64,000 nucleotides of DNA. Origin: Aricia agestis (lineage: Eukaryota; Arthropoda; Insecta; Lepidoptera; Lycaenidae). The position numbers and the translations under genes were made by a program. Shown one piece after another: positions 11,084 through 21,449 of the stretch. Each line of letters opens with the position of its first letter. Position 1 is the first letter of the stretch. The notes beneath the pieces were generated by a model that worked only from the letters and a program-made list of their open reading frames with translations, made no database searches and was not told the DNA's origin. The DNA lies in the NCBI RefSeq assembly GCF_905147365.1, contig NC_056417.1, positions 7,772,501 through 7,836,500 of the forward strand, in the 5' to 3' direction.

Positions 11084-11509
11084 TATTACGTCTCTACATC
11101 TTTTATATAAAATACTACTATATGTCCACTCTGTCCAGTGTCATTTAGTTCCAGTACGTTTTTTTTTACAAAGCAAGCGTTTTCAACTAGCATCAGAAAT
11201 CCGAATCTGTACTATATTATTTACTGGACATTCGCTACCCATACTTCCTGCACGTTTCCTATAGTATGTTTTAACGTGTGTGTATATTAAATTAATTTGA
11301 ATGGCTCTATAGACGCGAGTGTCAACAATGTGAGCACACACAAAAGGAATTTTCAATACTCTCGATAAAGGGGCGACGCGCTCGGTAACAATATCAGCTT
11401 TCATGTCATGGAGTTCAGCACAAAAAATATATCAGGAACTACGCCGGCTTGATTTCAATTCATTGGCTGTTTTTAAGCTTTGACTAGCTGTGCTGCTTAA
11501 GGGTCCCCC
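11084..11509. other. unassigned spacer
   Basis: No supported gene; small overlapping ORFs on both strands lack any recognisable domain. Confidence 0.3.
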
Positions 11510-11676
11510 CAGACTTACAATTTAAAGTTGGCCGACTATCGTACAAACCACAGAGATAGATCAAGATAGAAGCGCCATACGCTCGTGTTCATACAAATTG
11601 GAGCGACATGGCGCTTCTATCTTGATCTATTTCTGTGGTTTGTACGATAGTCGGCCAACTTTAAATTGTAAGTCTG
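11510..11676. mobile_element. palindromic MITE with ~69-bp arms
   Basis: cagacttacaatttaaagtt at 11510 and its inverted copy ending at 11676 continue inward through gccgactatcgtacaaacca to gaagcgccat, leaving a central loop of about 30 bp. Nearly the whole element is one hairpin. No ORF. Confidence 0.8.
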
Positions 11677-11971
11677 CGGTGACACTATAACTTTATTTAT
11701 GATATAATTCAACAGTACGGGCCGGATCTACCATAAAAGCTTTTTGGACTTAAGCCCAGAGGCCCACGAATTCAAGGGGCCCCCACCTAAGTCTAGTCAA
11801 AGTAAAAGATGGTCGGCAATGTGAAAGAATTCATAATTTAATTAAATTAAACAGATCGTGTGGTTTGCAGTCCTACGAATCCTACTATCAATCAAAATTC
11901 AATTAATTCAATTCAAGTCTGCACTTAGGAGTTGGTAGCTACTTCGAACTGACAGTTAAATGTTATAACCC

Positions 11972-12107
11972 TGAGCCTGTTTCACCACTTCCTGATAAGT
12001 GACGAATAGGCTATCCACCAATTAACTTGACAGATCAAGTAACTATGAAGAATCTGTCAAAAAAGTTGTGAATTGGATTTTATCAGAAAGTGGTGAAACA
12101 GGCCCTA
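11972..12107. mobile_element. MITE family D (gcctgtttcaccactt), copy 1
   Basis: Inverted ends gcctgtttcaccacttcctg and cagaaagtggtgaaacaggc. Related copies lie at 24363, 25103 and 50951. The interior has the word tgacagat and no ORF. Confidence 0.75.
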
Positions 12108-12202
12108 AGTAGCATTAGCCTGGGGCTAACTAAACTCACGGTCCGGTCCTGACCGTACGCGTGTATGTCCGCGATATACGCGAGTATGTCGTATAATTTA
12201 TA

Positions 12203-12553
12203 CGTGGGAGAGCCATGCTTGCTGAAGCATGGCTCTCCCACGAATGGGCCGGCTCGACCGGAGAAATACCACGTTCTCACAGAAAACCGGCGTGAAACAG
12301 CGCTTGCGCTGTGTTTCGCCGAGTGAGTGAGTTTACCGGAGGCCCAATCCCTTACCCTATTCCCTTCCCTACCCTCCCCTATTCTCTTCCCTTCCCTTCC
12401 CATCCCTACCCTCCCCTATTACCCTATTCCCTCTTAAAAGGCCGGCAACGCACCTGCAGCTCTTCGGATGCTGCAAGTGCCCATGGGCGACGGAAGTTGC
12501 TTTCCATCAGGTGACCCGTTTGCTCGTTTGCCCCCTTATTCCATAAAAAAAAA
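12203..12553 (+). mobile_element. SINE-like family A copy with inverted 5' duplication
   Basis: The usual family A body and A tail are present. The first 18 bases (12203-12220) are repeated in perfect inversion at 12225-12242 after gctg, replacing the five bases found in the other copies. This gives an 18-bp hairpin at the 5' end. Confidence 0.8.
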
Positions 12554-13059
12554 TATATACCCTTTAACTCCTCCTAAGCGGCTGAACCGAATGAATTTTT
12601 AATGCATTTGTATAGCAACCCAGACGATTTTGATTCACAAACTAGTCAGATTTAGAAAACCATACAGGACAACATCTGTCGGGTCCACTATTCCCACAGT
12701 ATTTAAACAATATCCAGTAGATCATCGTCATATTTGACCGCCCAATTTACTCTCGGGATTATTGTACACTCGAATTGTGTTATGAAACAGCAACCAGTTA
12801 TTATTATTATTGGGATGAAAAATTAATTACTTTTATTTTACGATCGAACGAGCCGATATCATGGAGATTATCTTGGGTTTAATCGGCTTAAAACGTAAAG
12901 GTAATGAACGCGGCCTACGTAATTATTATTTTACCCCGATTATCCTAATTACTTCAGGCTAAAGGCCCACGTTTGTGGCATTTTAGCGCATAATGCGTAA
13001 AGTAAATTGAAATCATAGTTAATAATCACTAATTAGTATTATGAATGGAAATAAAAGGG
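12554..13059. other. unassigned spacer
   Basis: No supported gene or repeat; AT-rich. Confidence 0.3.
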
Positions 13060-13070
13060 GTGAAGCCCTT

Positions 13071-13323
13071 TTGCCGGAGCATTCCCTTACTTTGGTGGAA
13101 GTCCGGTCCCTTTTAAGGTAGACCGGCTGGTCGTGGAGGGAGTCCTGTGTTAGACAGATCCAGGACATTCCTCCGTATACGGCTGAAGGCAAACCGCAGG
13201 TGGTTTTAGTGGGTAAGAGTCCCACATACCCCCGGGGTGCTTCAGCTAACTGAGGCACATCCCCAACCCGGGGCACCCATGATGGGTTTCCCCTGCGCAT
13301 CAAAAAAAAAAGAAAAAAAAAAA
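13071..13323 (+). mobile_element. retroposon 3' end with perfect 11-bp target duplication
   Basis: A GC-rich 253-bp insert ends in an A-rich tail (13302-13323). gtgaagccctt stands on both sides (13060-13070 and 13324-13334), proving target-primed insertion. The piece cccccggggtgcttcagcta followed by acccggggcaccc resembles 3' UTRs of lepidopteran LINEs; R1-like is a guess. It is either a short 5'-truncated LINE or a SINE using that tail. The overlapping minus-strand ORF is a shadow. Confidence 0.8.
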
Positions 13324-13334
13324 GTGAAGCCCTT

Positions 13335-14162
13335 ATTAGGAGGCCGATTGAATAGTTGGACTGACATGACGCAAGGCTGAGCGACCGGACTTGTACACAA
13401 ATATTGGAAAGCTTAAAACGAGTACCTACAGTCAGGTCGGCCCGTGATCATTCCAACCATTTGATCGGCCATCCCGTATATGGGGAGTGGGGACCTTAAG
13501 ACTCAATTTAAGAATCTTCTCGGGAAATGAATTTTTATCTTTATGCGAGTCATCAATGGTTTAGCGGTTAAAGCGTAAGATACAGACACACTTTCGCGTT
13601 TAGTTTATTTTAGTACGGTTGGATAATACCTAATAATAATTAGACTTCAGAATCAAGTATTTAGTAGGCAGTGCGAATATTAAACGGGCTTTGGCCCACC
13701 ACTCATTCTCACCACTGCCAGACTTCTGAAATTTTCACAGATTGTGTATATATATTATGTTGTCGCTATAACAACAAAATTTTATTATCATGCAAATTGT
13801 ACAGTATATAGAGGTTATACCTTAATATACATTTCAAGCAGAAATTTATTTTCGTCTTTTAAGAGTGTTTTTAAAATAAAAACTTTTTTTCAAAAAGGTT
13901 TTTGAATATAAGTAATTTATTTTTTGTTTTTTAGATATCTCTGGGTAGATTTCTTAGTCGGTTCTTATTTTTGTTTTGTTTCAAGAATTTGTTAAAATCT
14001 GATTAACTTAAGTCCTTAAGAAATCGTACCTACTTGATTTTAATCAGTGAAAAAACCGTGTCTATATCTAGCGAGTTGTTTAAATATTTCGTTAATTTCT
14101 ACATGACTAAAAATTTAAATTTCACTCAACAAAAATTGTCTAAAACCAGACTGGATTTGACT
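13335..14162. other. unassigned; R1-like tail fragment
   Basis: Only a short R1-like piece (gcggttaaagcg ... cactttcgcgttta, 13555-13605) is recognisable. The rest is AT-rich without genes. Confidence 0.3.
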
Positions 14163-14475
14163 TGACATAACATGACATGACACGATACGATACGACACGA
14201 CACGACACGACACGACACGACACGACACGACACGACACGACATGACACGACACGACACGACACGACACGACACGACACGTTACGTCAAATTACGACATGA
14301 CACGACACGCCACGTCACGTTACGTCACGACAAGTCACGTCACGTCATTTCACCCTACATCAGGTCACGTCACATCACGACACGACACGACACGACACGT
14401 CACGACACGTCACGTCACGACACGTCACGTCACATCACGTCACGTCACGACATGACACGACACGACACGACACAA
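14163..14475. repeat. degenerate (ACACG)n pentanucleotide array
   Basis: About 310 bp of ACACG/ACGTC words. The first 110 bp are nearly pure; the remainder is degenerate with cacgt variants. The apparent MTRHDTTRHD reading frame is a by-product of the repeat and not a gene. Confidence 0.9.
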
Positions 14476-14483
14476 CGACGCTT

Positions 14484-14830
14484 AATGAGCCCTTTTATTT
14501 GATACCCATATTATTGCAGAAGTGCTTTAAAAATAACTATTCCCTTATCTTGGATGAGCGTCCACTTTGTATGTAGAATGACATTACATTCGTTTCCGAG
14601 TTACTCTCAATGAGCACTTTCATTTGATATCCATATTGCAGAAGTGCATTAAAAATAACTATATATATTCCCCTATCTTGAATGAGACGCCATATTGGAT
14701 GTAGAATGACATTACATTCGTTTTCATGATACTCTCAATGAGCCCTTTCATTTAATATCCATATTGTAGGACTGCATAGAAAATAACTATTTCGCCATCA
14801 TGGATGGTCGGCCATATTGGATTTAGAGTG
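14484..14830 (+). repeat. ~125-bp tandem repeat, three units
   Basis: Units begin aatgagc at 14484, 14609 and 14737, each containing tttgatacccatatt-like, gaagtgc.ttaaaaataact and gtagaatgacattacattcg landmarks. The third is incomplete. The block runs straight on from the pentanucleotide array, suggesting both are internal to one older repeat that ends near 14985. Confidence 0.75.
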
Positions 14831-14987
14831 ATGCCACATACCACATCGTGCATGGTCATCCAAACTAAACGTGTATGCAAAATTTCAGCTCAATCGGTTA
14901 AATATATCTACTTCAAAATTGAGTTCCAAAATTCCACCGTAACATACATACTTACATACATACAGAGCAAGTTAAATAAAAGCTTTT

Positions 14988-15040
14988 AAAAAATACGTTT
15001 TTTGTATGGGAGCCCCTCCCATACAAAAAACGTATTTTTT
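14988..15040. repeat. perfect 25-bp inverted repeat
   Basis: Arms 14988-15012 and 15016-15040 are exact reverse complements (aaaaaatacgttttttgtat + gggag) around ccc. It sits at the edge of a copy of repeat family E. Confidence 0.85.
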
Positions 15041-15253
15041 TGGCCTTTTTTGCTCGATATCAATAATGGCAACAGACAGGCACTTGAAATTTTCACAAAG
15101 GCCTTAATTATATGTTAACTTTATTAATTAATAATAATATTTAAATAAAATAAAAATTTAATCCCATACACAAAGCCCATTTTCGCCTACTTTTGCTCTA
15201 TAACGGTACAGAACCTTTCGTGCGCGAGTCCGACTCGCACTTGGCCGATTTCA
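15041..15253 (+). repeat. dispersed repeat E (cgactcgcacttggccg end), copy 1
   Basis: It shares tggcaacagacaggcacttg, acttttgctctat and the end gagtccgactcgcacttggc with 45327-45910, and the end more loosely with 38704-38975. No ORF. Confidence 0.65.
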
Positions 15254-15657
15254 TTATTTACTCTCCTCTCTTTGTACCGCGCGATGAATAGTATATATTG
15301 CTTACACAGCTATTTCATTTTCACTAATGTCGGCACTCTTGGAGTGTTATTTTTTATCACACGATCAAAATGTGATAGTGAAAAAAATGAAATGAATAAA
15401 AAAATCGAATAGTAACATAGCCTCAGGAGCTTTAGAAACCAAGTAAAGAAATAAATACAACGAAAATTCCGCATCGATTTTGAATTATATACAGTTTAGG
15501 TAAGCTCGTAAGTAGATCAGTTTACCGACGACCAGTCACACGTGAAATATATTTTACGGTCAACGCGGTTAGCTGCTAGTGAAATTTCAAAGGTCAAATC
15601 ATTCGTGAAAGCTTACTGTGAGTCATCAGGGTAAATGTTGAATTTGATCCATAACGT
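15254..15657. other. unassigned spacer
   Basis: No supported gene; a short inverted pair cacgatcaaaatgtgatagtg near 15360. Confidence 0.3.
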
Positions 15658-15840
15658 TTAAGGCCCAGTAGTCCCTAAAATAAGCAGGTCGATGTCTGTC
15701 AGTACGAATATCGACGTAAAGAACATTAAAATAACATTCATGAATATCAGCGCGCCTTGTACAGTGGCGGTTACGCGCTCGCCGCGTGCCTTGATAATAG
15801 GAAATAGGAGAAAAAACCTTTTGTTTTTAGTATTACACAA
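15658..15840 (-). other. unrecognised hydrophobic exon-like ORF
   Basis: On the minus strand a pyrimidine-rich stretch (ttttttctcctatttcctat) ends in a possible though weak acceptor (caag). Beyond it an open frame of about 43 codons reads ARGERVTATVQGALIFMNVI and then a strongly hydrophobic segment ending LLILGTTGP before TAA. One membrane span is likely. The frame cannot be joined to other exons from here, and the second copy (19531-20034) has a 4-base deletion that breaks it. It could be a decayed exon of a membrane receptor or chance within a repeat; I do not recognise it. Confidence 0.25.
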
Positions 15841-16157
15841 ATCAAATATATCAAATCGTTTAGGTTAGGTTACGAACTTACGACAAATGTACTACATTTT
15901 TTGTTTTTACTAGAAAGTGTGTAATTTAGCCATAAAATGATTTAATTATGAAAAACAGCGTTATAACAGTCATCTTTGAGACTTTTTTCTATCGAGCAGA
16001 ATTTTTCAAATTGTGTACTGATATACCTTTGCGTATAGGAAATTTTCTCAATTTTAAAACGGTACTTTTTAATACTTAAATAATGACATTTTCTTTACAA
16101 AAAACATTATTTAAAAAACTCATTTTACGTAGTTGCAACAACCACAGCCCCTTAAGG
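15663..16157 (-). repeat. 0.5-kb direct duplication, copy 1
   Basis: Nearly the same 495 bp recur at 19531-20034 in the same orientation, from gcccagtagtccctaaaa to accacagc.ccttaag. The similarity stops sharply at both ends. It is either a segmental duplication or an interspersed element. It contains the exon-like ORF described separately. Confidence 0.8.
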
Positions 16158-16989
16158 CGAGGATAAACCCCAATTTGTTATACCGTGACTCCCGGTTTAC
16201 CTAGTTCCAATATAATAACGAAGTGTTAAAAAATATGAGATATAAAGCACAATATTTAAAATACCTTAAACCATAAACATTTTAATAAAACGTAATACTT
16301 TGGCTGTAATTAATTTACAAACTTACCTCCGAAAAAACTCTATTTCATCGAAATATAAGTATTAACTAGGATAATTGTACATTTTATTCGAATAAATTGT
16401 TAGCAAATCTATATTAAAAATTCTTTAACCGAACAATTTTGTTTCTTAATATTTATTTCCAAAGATATTTAAAAAAAACATGAAAAATAGAGAAGATCCG
16501 CCCGAGAACCTACAGTTTTATGCTAAGCTAAAATGAATCTTATTGCGATGCGTATACGCTTGGTCTTCCTCCGCCTTAAGTCATATTTACAATCCAACAT
16601 GGATGTTTTCATGCGTTGTAACTTGTAACGAAACAACCTCCAAAATAATTTATACGGGCTTGCAAACTGTCAGTTGTGTTTTGTGTTAACGTGTTAACAG
16701 TTGTTTTACATCCTATCTTTTTACCTTATTTTATTTATTTATAATTTCATTTCATTTAGCTACGGTTGAATTTATTTTGTCGTTGATTTCGTCGTATTGG
16801 GCAATTGTTATTTGTTTCGCATCCGCGAATCAAAACATCCTTACCTTGTTTTTAACAATTTTTCTCCAATTTGTTACATGCAGCTGTTTTAGTATAAATT
16901 ATTGCATTATGATGCACCTACTTTGTGGTCAATATATTTTATCATTGATAGTCTTTGTTTTTCATTTACCTATATTATTTTTATTGTTT
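16158..16989. other. unassigned AT-rich stretch
   Basis: A hydrophobic frame from about 16777 runs into the repeat at 16990. It has no ATG at the proposed start and no domain I know, so I do not call a gene. Confidence 0.3.
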
Positions 16990-17233
16990 ACTAGCTGTTG
17001 CCCGCGACTTCGTCCGCATGGACTTCAGTTTATAGCGCGCGATGTCAACAAAATTGGTGTCAAAAGCTTTTATAAAAAAACCCTGGTACCCCTTAAATCA
17101 ATACAGCTGTGCAGTGTGCACACAATAAGTACTTAATTGTTTTATATTAAACTTTATATTTTATGCCAAATTTTAAAGCTTATTTAGCCCCCCAATTATA
17201 CAACTTTACCCATAAACTATTTATCATTGATAG

Positions 17234-17382
17234 GTTTAGCCCCAATTTCACCAACGTCTGTTAGTGTTAACAGCTTGTTAAAATGTCCTGTCTTCTCTTT
17301 CATTCATATGAAAAACGATACAGCTAACGTGATACTAATTCGGGCATTAGCTTTAACAGTCGTTGGTGAAATTTGGTCTTAA
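17234..17382. mobile_element. MITE with caccaacg-type inverted ends
   Basis: ccaatttcaccaacgtctgt near 17241 is inverted near 17353-17376 (acagtcgttggtgaaatttgg). About 150 bp, no ORF, lying in the loop of the larger foldback. Confidence 0.65.
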
Positions 17383-17519
17383 GGTTACGTCACTGCCTGC
17401 ACAGATAAAGTACTGAGTTATTTAATACCGTAGAATAGATATAACAATCGAAAAAAATCGAGACTTAAATGTAAGATGATACCACCTCTTATAGAAAGAC
17501 TTTTGAGCAAGCGTCAGCG

Positions 17520-17757
17520 CGATGTAGAAGACGCACGGCGCCATCTATTATGAATTTTTTGAACAAATTTACGACCCTTACAACCCTTTTTTCCAGTAAA
17601 AAAGTAGCCTATGTCCTTTCTCAGGCTTTAGACTATCTGTATACAAAATTTCATTACAATCGGTTCGGTAGTTTTGGCGTTTGGCGTGAAAGCGAGACTG
17701 ACAGACAGACAGACAGACAGACAGAGATACTTTCGCATTTATAATATTAGTATAGAT
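17520..17757 (+). repeat. R1/R2-type repeat, 3' part
   Basis: Contains agtagcctatgtcctttctc, caatcggttcggtagttttg, a (CAGA)n run and ttcgcatttataatattagt. It lies in the loop of the foldback. Confidence 0.6.
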
Positions 17758-17802
17758 TATGTGCACACTGCACAGCTGTTTTTGGGTATATTGATTAATT
17801 AA

Positions 17803-17877
17803 GGGCCGCGCGCTACACCAGAATGGCAGCGGCGAGGCGAGCACTTTCAGCGCTGCCATTCCGGTGTGGCGCGGCCC
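17803..17877. mobile_element. 75-bp palindromic MITE with TAA duplication
   Basis: gggccgcgcgctacacca at the left is inverted at the right (ggtgtggcgcggccc), with caagaatggcagcg-type inner arms also paired. TAA flanks both sides. The left arm of the surrounding foldback shows the uninterrupted site with a single TAA. A 3-bp TAA duplication and GGGCC ends fit PIF/Harbinger-derived MITEs. Confidence 0.75.
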
Positions 17878-18002
17878 TAAGAGGGTACCACTTACCAGGG
17901 TTTTAAAAAGTTTTTAAATTTGACACAAATTTTGTTGACACCGCGCGCTATAAACTAAAGTCCACGCGGACGAAGTCGCGGGCAACAGCTAGTTATGAAT
18001 AA

Positions 18003-18400
18003 AAACAATAATATATAATAAAGTAAGTATGATTAGTTCTGTCACAACTTACAATAATGAAGTCAAAAATAAAACGCCATCTGTTTACATATATTGGAAT
18101 TAAAATGTTGATTGCATTGATATATTTTCTGGATGGAATACAGGCCAACACAGTACACTCGAACTCCTTAGAAATGCAGTAGGAGTTCTATAAGATAAGA
18201 TAGATTGATTATTATTATACCAAGTGATAATATTATTAAACATAATATTCTAACGTATTAAAAACTATAAACAGAAACATAATAACTAATAAGTATGATT
18301 AGTTCTATGTTATAAAGAAGTAAAAAATAAAACGCCATCTGTTGAATCGTATTAGAACTAAAATGTTCATTGCATCGATATATTTCTGAATTTTTTATAA
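18003..18400 (+). repeat. ~110-bp direct repeat, two diverged copies
   Basis: aagtatgattagttct, aataaaacgccatctgtt and attgcat.gatatatt occur in the same order near 18024-18130 and 18292-18385. The 160 bp between them is unrelated. Confidence 0.6.
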
Positions 18401-18451
18401 TATTATACATAAAATATATTTAAGATTTTTGAAATATTATTTTAGTACAAA

Positions 18452-18540
18452 TCCAAGACCCAGGAACATTGAAAACTTTTTGTTCCGCCTGCGGGACTCG
18501 AACCCAGGACCCCCGGGATGAGCGCTGGCCACGCGCAATG
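18452..18540 (-). mobile_element. tRNA-derived SINE head fragment (family B)
   Basis: Minus strand gggttcgagtcccgcaggcg followed by gaacaaaaagttttcaatg matches the B-box region of the SINE at 7915. The A-box end is lost. Confidence 0.6.
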
Positions 18541-18589
18541 CGAATTAATTTTCATCGATATTTTCATGGAAATAAGATATTTTCCCACA

Positions 18590-18735
18590 TCAAAATGTAG
18601 CCTATGTCCTTTCTCAGACTCTAAAATAACTGTGTACAAAATTTCATTGCAATCGGTTCAGTAGTTTTGGCGTGAAAGCGAGACAGACAGACAGACAGAC
18701 AGAGATACTTTCGCATTTATATTATTAGTATAGAT
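18590..18735 (+). repeat. R2-type repeat, 3' part
   Basis: tgtagcctatgtcctttctc through the CAGA run to cgcatttatattattagtat. Confidence 0.6.
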
Positions 18736-19530
18736 TTAAGTATTTCCCCTACAAAATGTGAATCGTGTTAAAAGAGCTTTTTTTGTGATTTCTATGGGCA
18801 AGTGACCGAGCGTCATAAATTTGCCCATACAAAAGTAAAAAAAAGTTTATCTTTCAACGCTGCTACTTTCACAGTTAACTCTATATGAGGGGTGTCCCTA
18901 TATTACTTATATATTATGTATTTATATGTACACTTTTAAGACAGTATTAAGTATCACTTTGTTTCGTTACAACCTCTATAGAAGTTTGTGATAAAAAATC
19001 TATCAAAAATCAATTAAGTTAAGACGTTTTTCTATACACTTTAAATCCCATTGAACAGTGGACGTCGAGGTAAACGCAGCTTCAATTTGTTTAACTCGAC
19101 TGAAGCACCCCTCGTACGCTTTCCTTAGATTGGACACGTACGGAGAACTATTTTATTGAGTGCAATAGCATTAGGTATAATGGTTGTATATAAGTTGCCA
19201 AAGCTTTTAGTTAACGATACGAGTAAATATTATGGCGAGAGAAACATGATTTAACTTTTTACAAAACATAAAATGTAGAACTTAAGTTATTGATCCAATA
19301 AATGTTACAATAATGTCGTAACAGGCAAATTTTCCTTAGTCTATTACGAATTTATAGTATTTCAAACTTAGAACTATAGCCTGAAAACAAAGTATATTGT
19401 TAATTTCATTTGAATGTAATTTCATTTGAAAAACGTTTCTGAACGTTTCAGCACCAGACTACGCCTACATACTAATTTAAAAAAACATGTGTTATCTGCT
19501 GCTGCTACAAATATTATCATTTCTTTTAAT
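18736..19530. other. unassigned AT-rich stretch
   Basis: No supported gene; nothing recognisable beyond AT-rich sequence. Confidence 0.3.
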
Positions 19531-20034
19531 GCCCAGTAGTCCCTAAAATTAGCAGGTCGATGTCTGTCAGTACGAATATCGACGTAAAGGACATTAAAAT
19601 AACATTCATATCAACGCGCCTTGTACAGTGGCGGTTACGCGCTCGCCGCGTGCCTTGATATTAGGAAATAGGAGAAAAAACCTTTTGTTTTTAGTATTAC
19701 ACAAATCAAATATATCAAATCGTTTAGGTTAGGTTACGACAAATATACTACATTTTTTTTGTTTAAGCGTGTAATTTAGCCATAAAGAAAGTGTGTAATT
19801 TAGCCATAAAATGATTTAATTATGAAAAACAGCGTTATAACAGTCATCTTTGAGATTTTTTTCTATTGAGCAGAATTTTTCAAATTGTGTACTGATATAC
19901 CTTTGCGTAAGTATAGGAAATTTTCTCAATTTTAAAATGGTACTTTTTTATACTTAAATAATATAATTTCCTTTACAAAAAAACATTATTTAAAAACCCA
20001 TTTTACGTAGTTGCAATAACCACAGCGCCTTAAG
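19531..20034 (-). repeat. 0.5-kb direct duplication, copy 2
   Basis: Matches 15663-16157. It differs by a 4-base deletion in the hydrophobic ORF (gatatgaatg for gatattcatgaatg) and by a local duplication of gtgtaatttagccataaag near 19770-19810. Confidence 0.8.
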
Positions 20035-20345
20035 AATATGAACCTAAGATTCTAATAACCTAAAATTCTAATAGATTTTAAGTATCTAAAGATTGCAGTT
20101 TAATTTCCTCATATTATAATAGTGTTTCCTAGTTTATTATCTGTATACTATTACTGAATAAATAAATAAATAAAAATTATTTTATTTCTAACTAGATTTT
20201 AAGAAAATACTTTCAGAAAGTTAATACTAGCTAGGGTACCTACCACCGGTTCGGGAACTATCCCGGCGAGAAGAACCGGCGTAAGAAACTCTTTATAATA
20301 GAGGTATGTTAATAACTAGATAATACAGCAAATATATTAAGGTAC
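20035..20345. repeat. remnants of two retroposon ends
   Basis: A (AAAT)n tail at 20157-20175 closes one plus-strand copy. At 20230-20345 ctaccaccggttcgggaact with gagaagaaccggcgtaagaa is a piece of a widespread lepidopteran repeat. Neither has coding sequence. Confidence 0.4.
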
Positions 20346-20978
20346 CAGTGATAATATATTAGCAGTGTAAACACGTGGTTAATGATTAGTGAGCCCTCGG
20401 CGTTTCGGTCTTCCTGCTTCGTAGTGAATTATTACCCACTCTGTGATCTTCTTACGCATAAATCTTCATTTATTCGCGATTCCCAAACTGCGCGCTTTAG
20501 GTCCCTAAAGAACCGTTACAGGACCCTTTAGAATCCTGAAATGGACATTTAGGATCCTGTGTACTCGTCGGGGCTAAGTAACCATAATTTGCGCTAATTT
20601 ATGAAAAATTAGTTCGATATAATTATTGACGGCTGATTACTTAAATGAAGAGATAACATAAAAAACGAAGCGCCGAATTATATTCAAATTTCTCATACAA
20701 AACGTATGAGGATATTCAAAACTCATAAGTATCTTCTATACTTTCGAGTGTTATGTGGAAAAAGTTTGAGAAGCATTTTATGCGTATTATCACACATCTC
20801 TTTTTCCTAATTATTCTACTAATAAATATCTTTTAGCCACTTCCTTATTACGTTTGGCTAATAAAGGAAAATAATAGTGCTATAAAACCGTAATTTAAAA
20901 TTGAGGCTAATTTATTTTGAAGTAACTTTTCTAAGTACCTAATCTTCAGAGCGGAGGTAAAACTATTTTGTACTATCA

Positions 20979-21190
20979 CTATCAGAGAAGTTGATTCATA
21001 TTATAGCTGATGGCGGGCATATGTAATTTGGTCGCGTTACGTCAAACCCAGCAGAACAGATTATAACTAATATTGACTAACTTAACCCGACTTTAAGTTA
21101 ACTGACTTAACCCAAAGACCTTTAAACCTAATGACTTAACCCGACCAAATTACGACGGTCACCATCTACTTAGAATCAATTTATCTAGTA
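20979..21190. mobile_element. MITE family I (tcagagaagttgattc), copy 1
   Basis: The left end ctatcagagaagttgattc and the right end agaatcaatttatctagta are inverted. The interior gtaatttggtcgcgttacgt and caaacccagcag is shared with the copies at 26931 and 27313. Confidence 0.7.
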
Positions 21191-21449
21191 CAATGACAAA
21201 CAAAACCGCTTCATAGAAAAATTTTAAAATAGAAATCTACAAACGTAGTACAATTGTACAATTGCACTGCCATAATGACACAGATACAGGCTAATGAACG
21301 ACGAGAACGCACTTGTGAATCTCCCAGTAGATAAGAGGATGTCCTTCCTATTCAATTAAAATTGAAAGGAGAGCTTGTCTATTCATAACAAAATGCATTG
21401 AAATGTCTTTTGTTTTCGAATCAAAGCCTTTTGCCTTATAATAATGTTT

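Larger units (their letters stand above)
16990..17994. repeat. 1-kb foldback with R2 ends as arms
   Basis: The left arm 16990-17098 (actagctgttgcccgcgact...) is inverted at 17882-17994. Next inward, acagctgtgcagtgtgcac (17103-17121) is perfectly inverted at 17761-17779. Both pairs nest, so the arms are one inverted duplication with about 640 bp of other repeats in the loop. The right arm is interrupted by a MITE at 17803-17877 and the left arm keeps the empty site. Confidence 0.75.

Noticed and set aside
14242..14502. 86-codon frame reading MTRHDTTRHD
   Set aside because: It is the translation of the ACACG pentanucleotide array.
16777..17136. 119-codon hydrophobic frame
   Set aside because: No ATG at the proposed start, low-complexity T-rich DNA, and it runs into a dispersed repeat.
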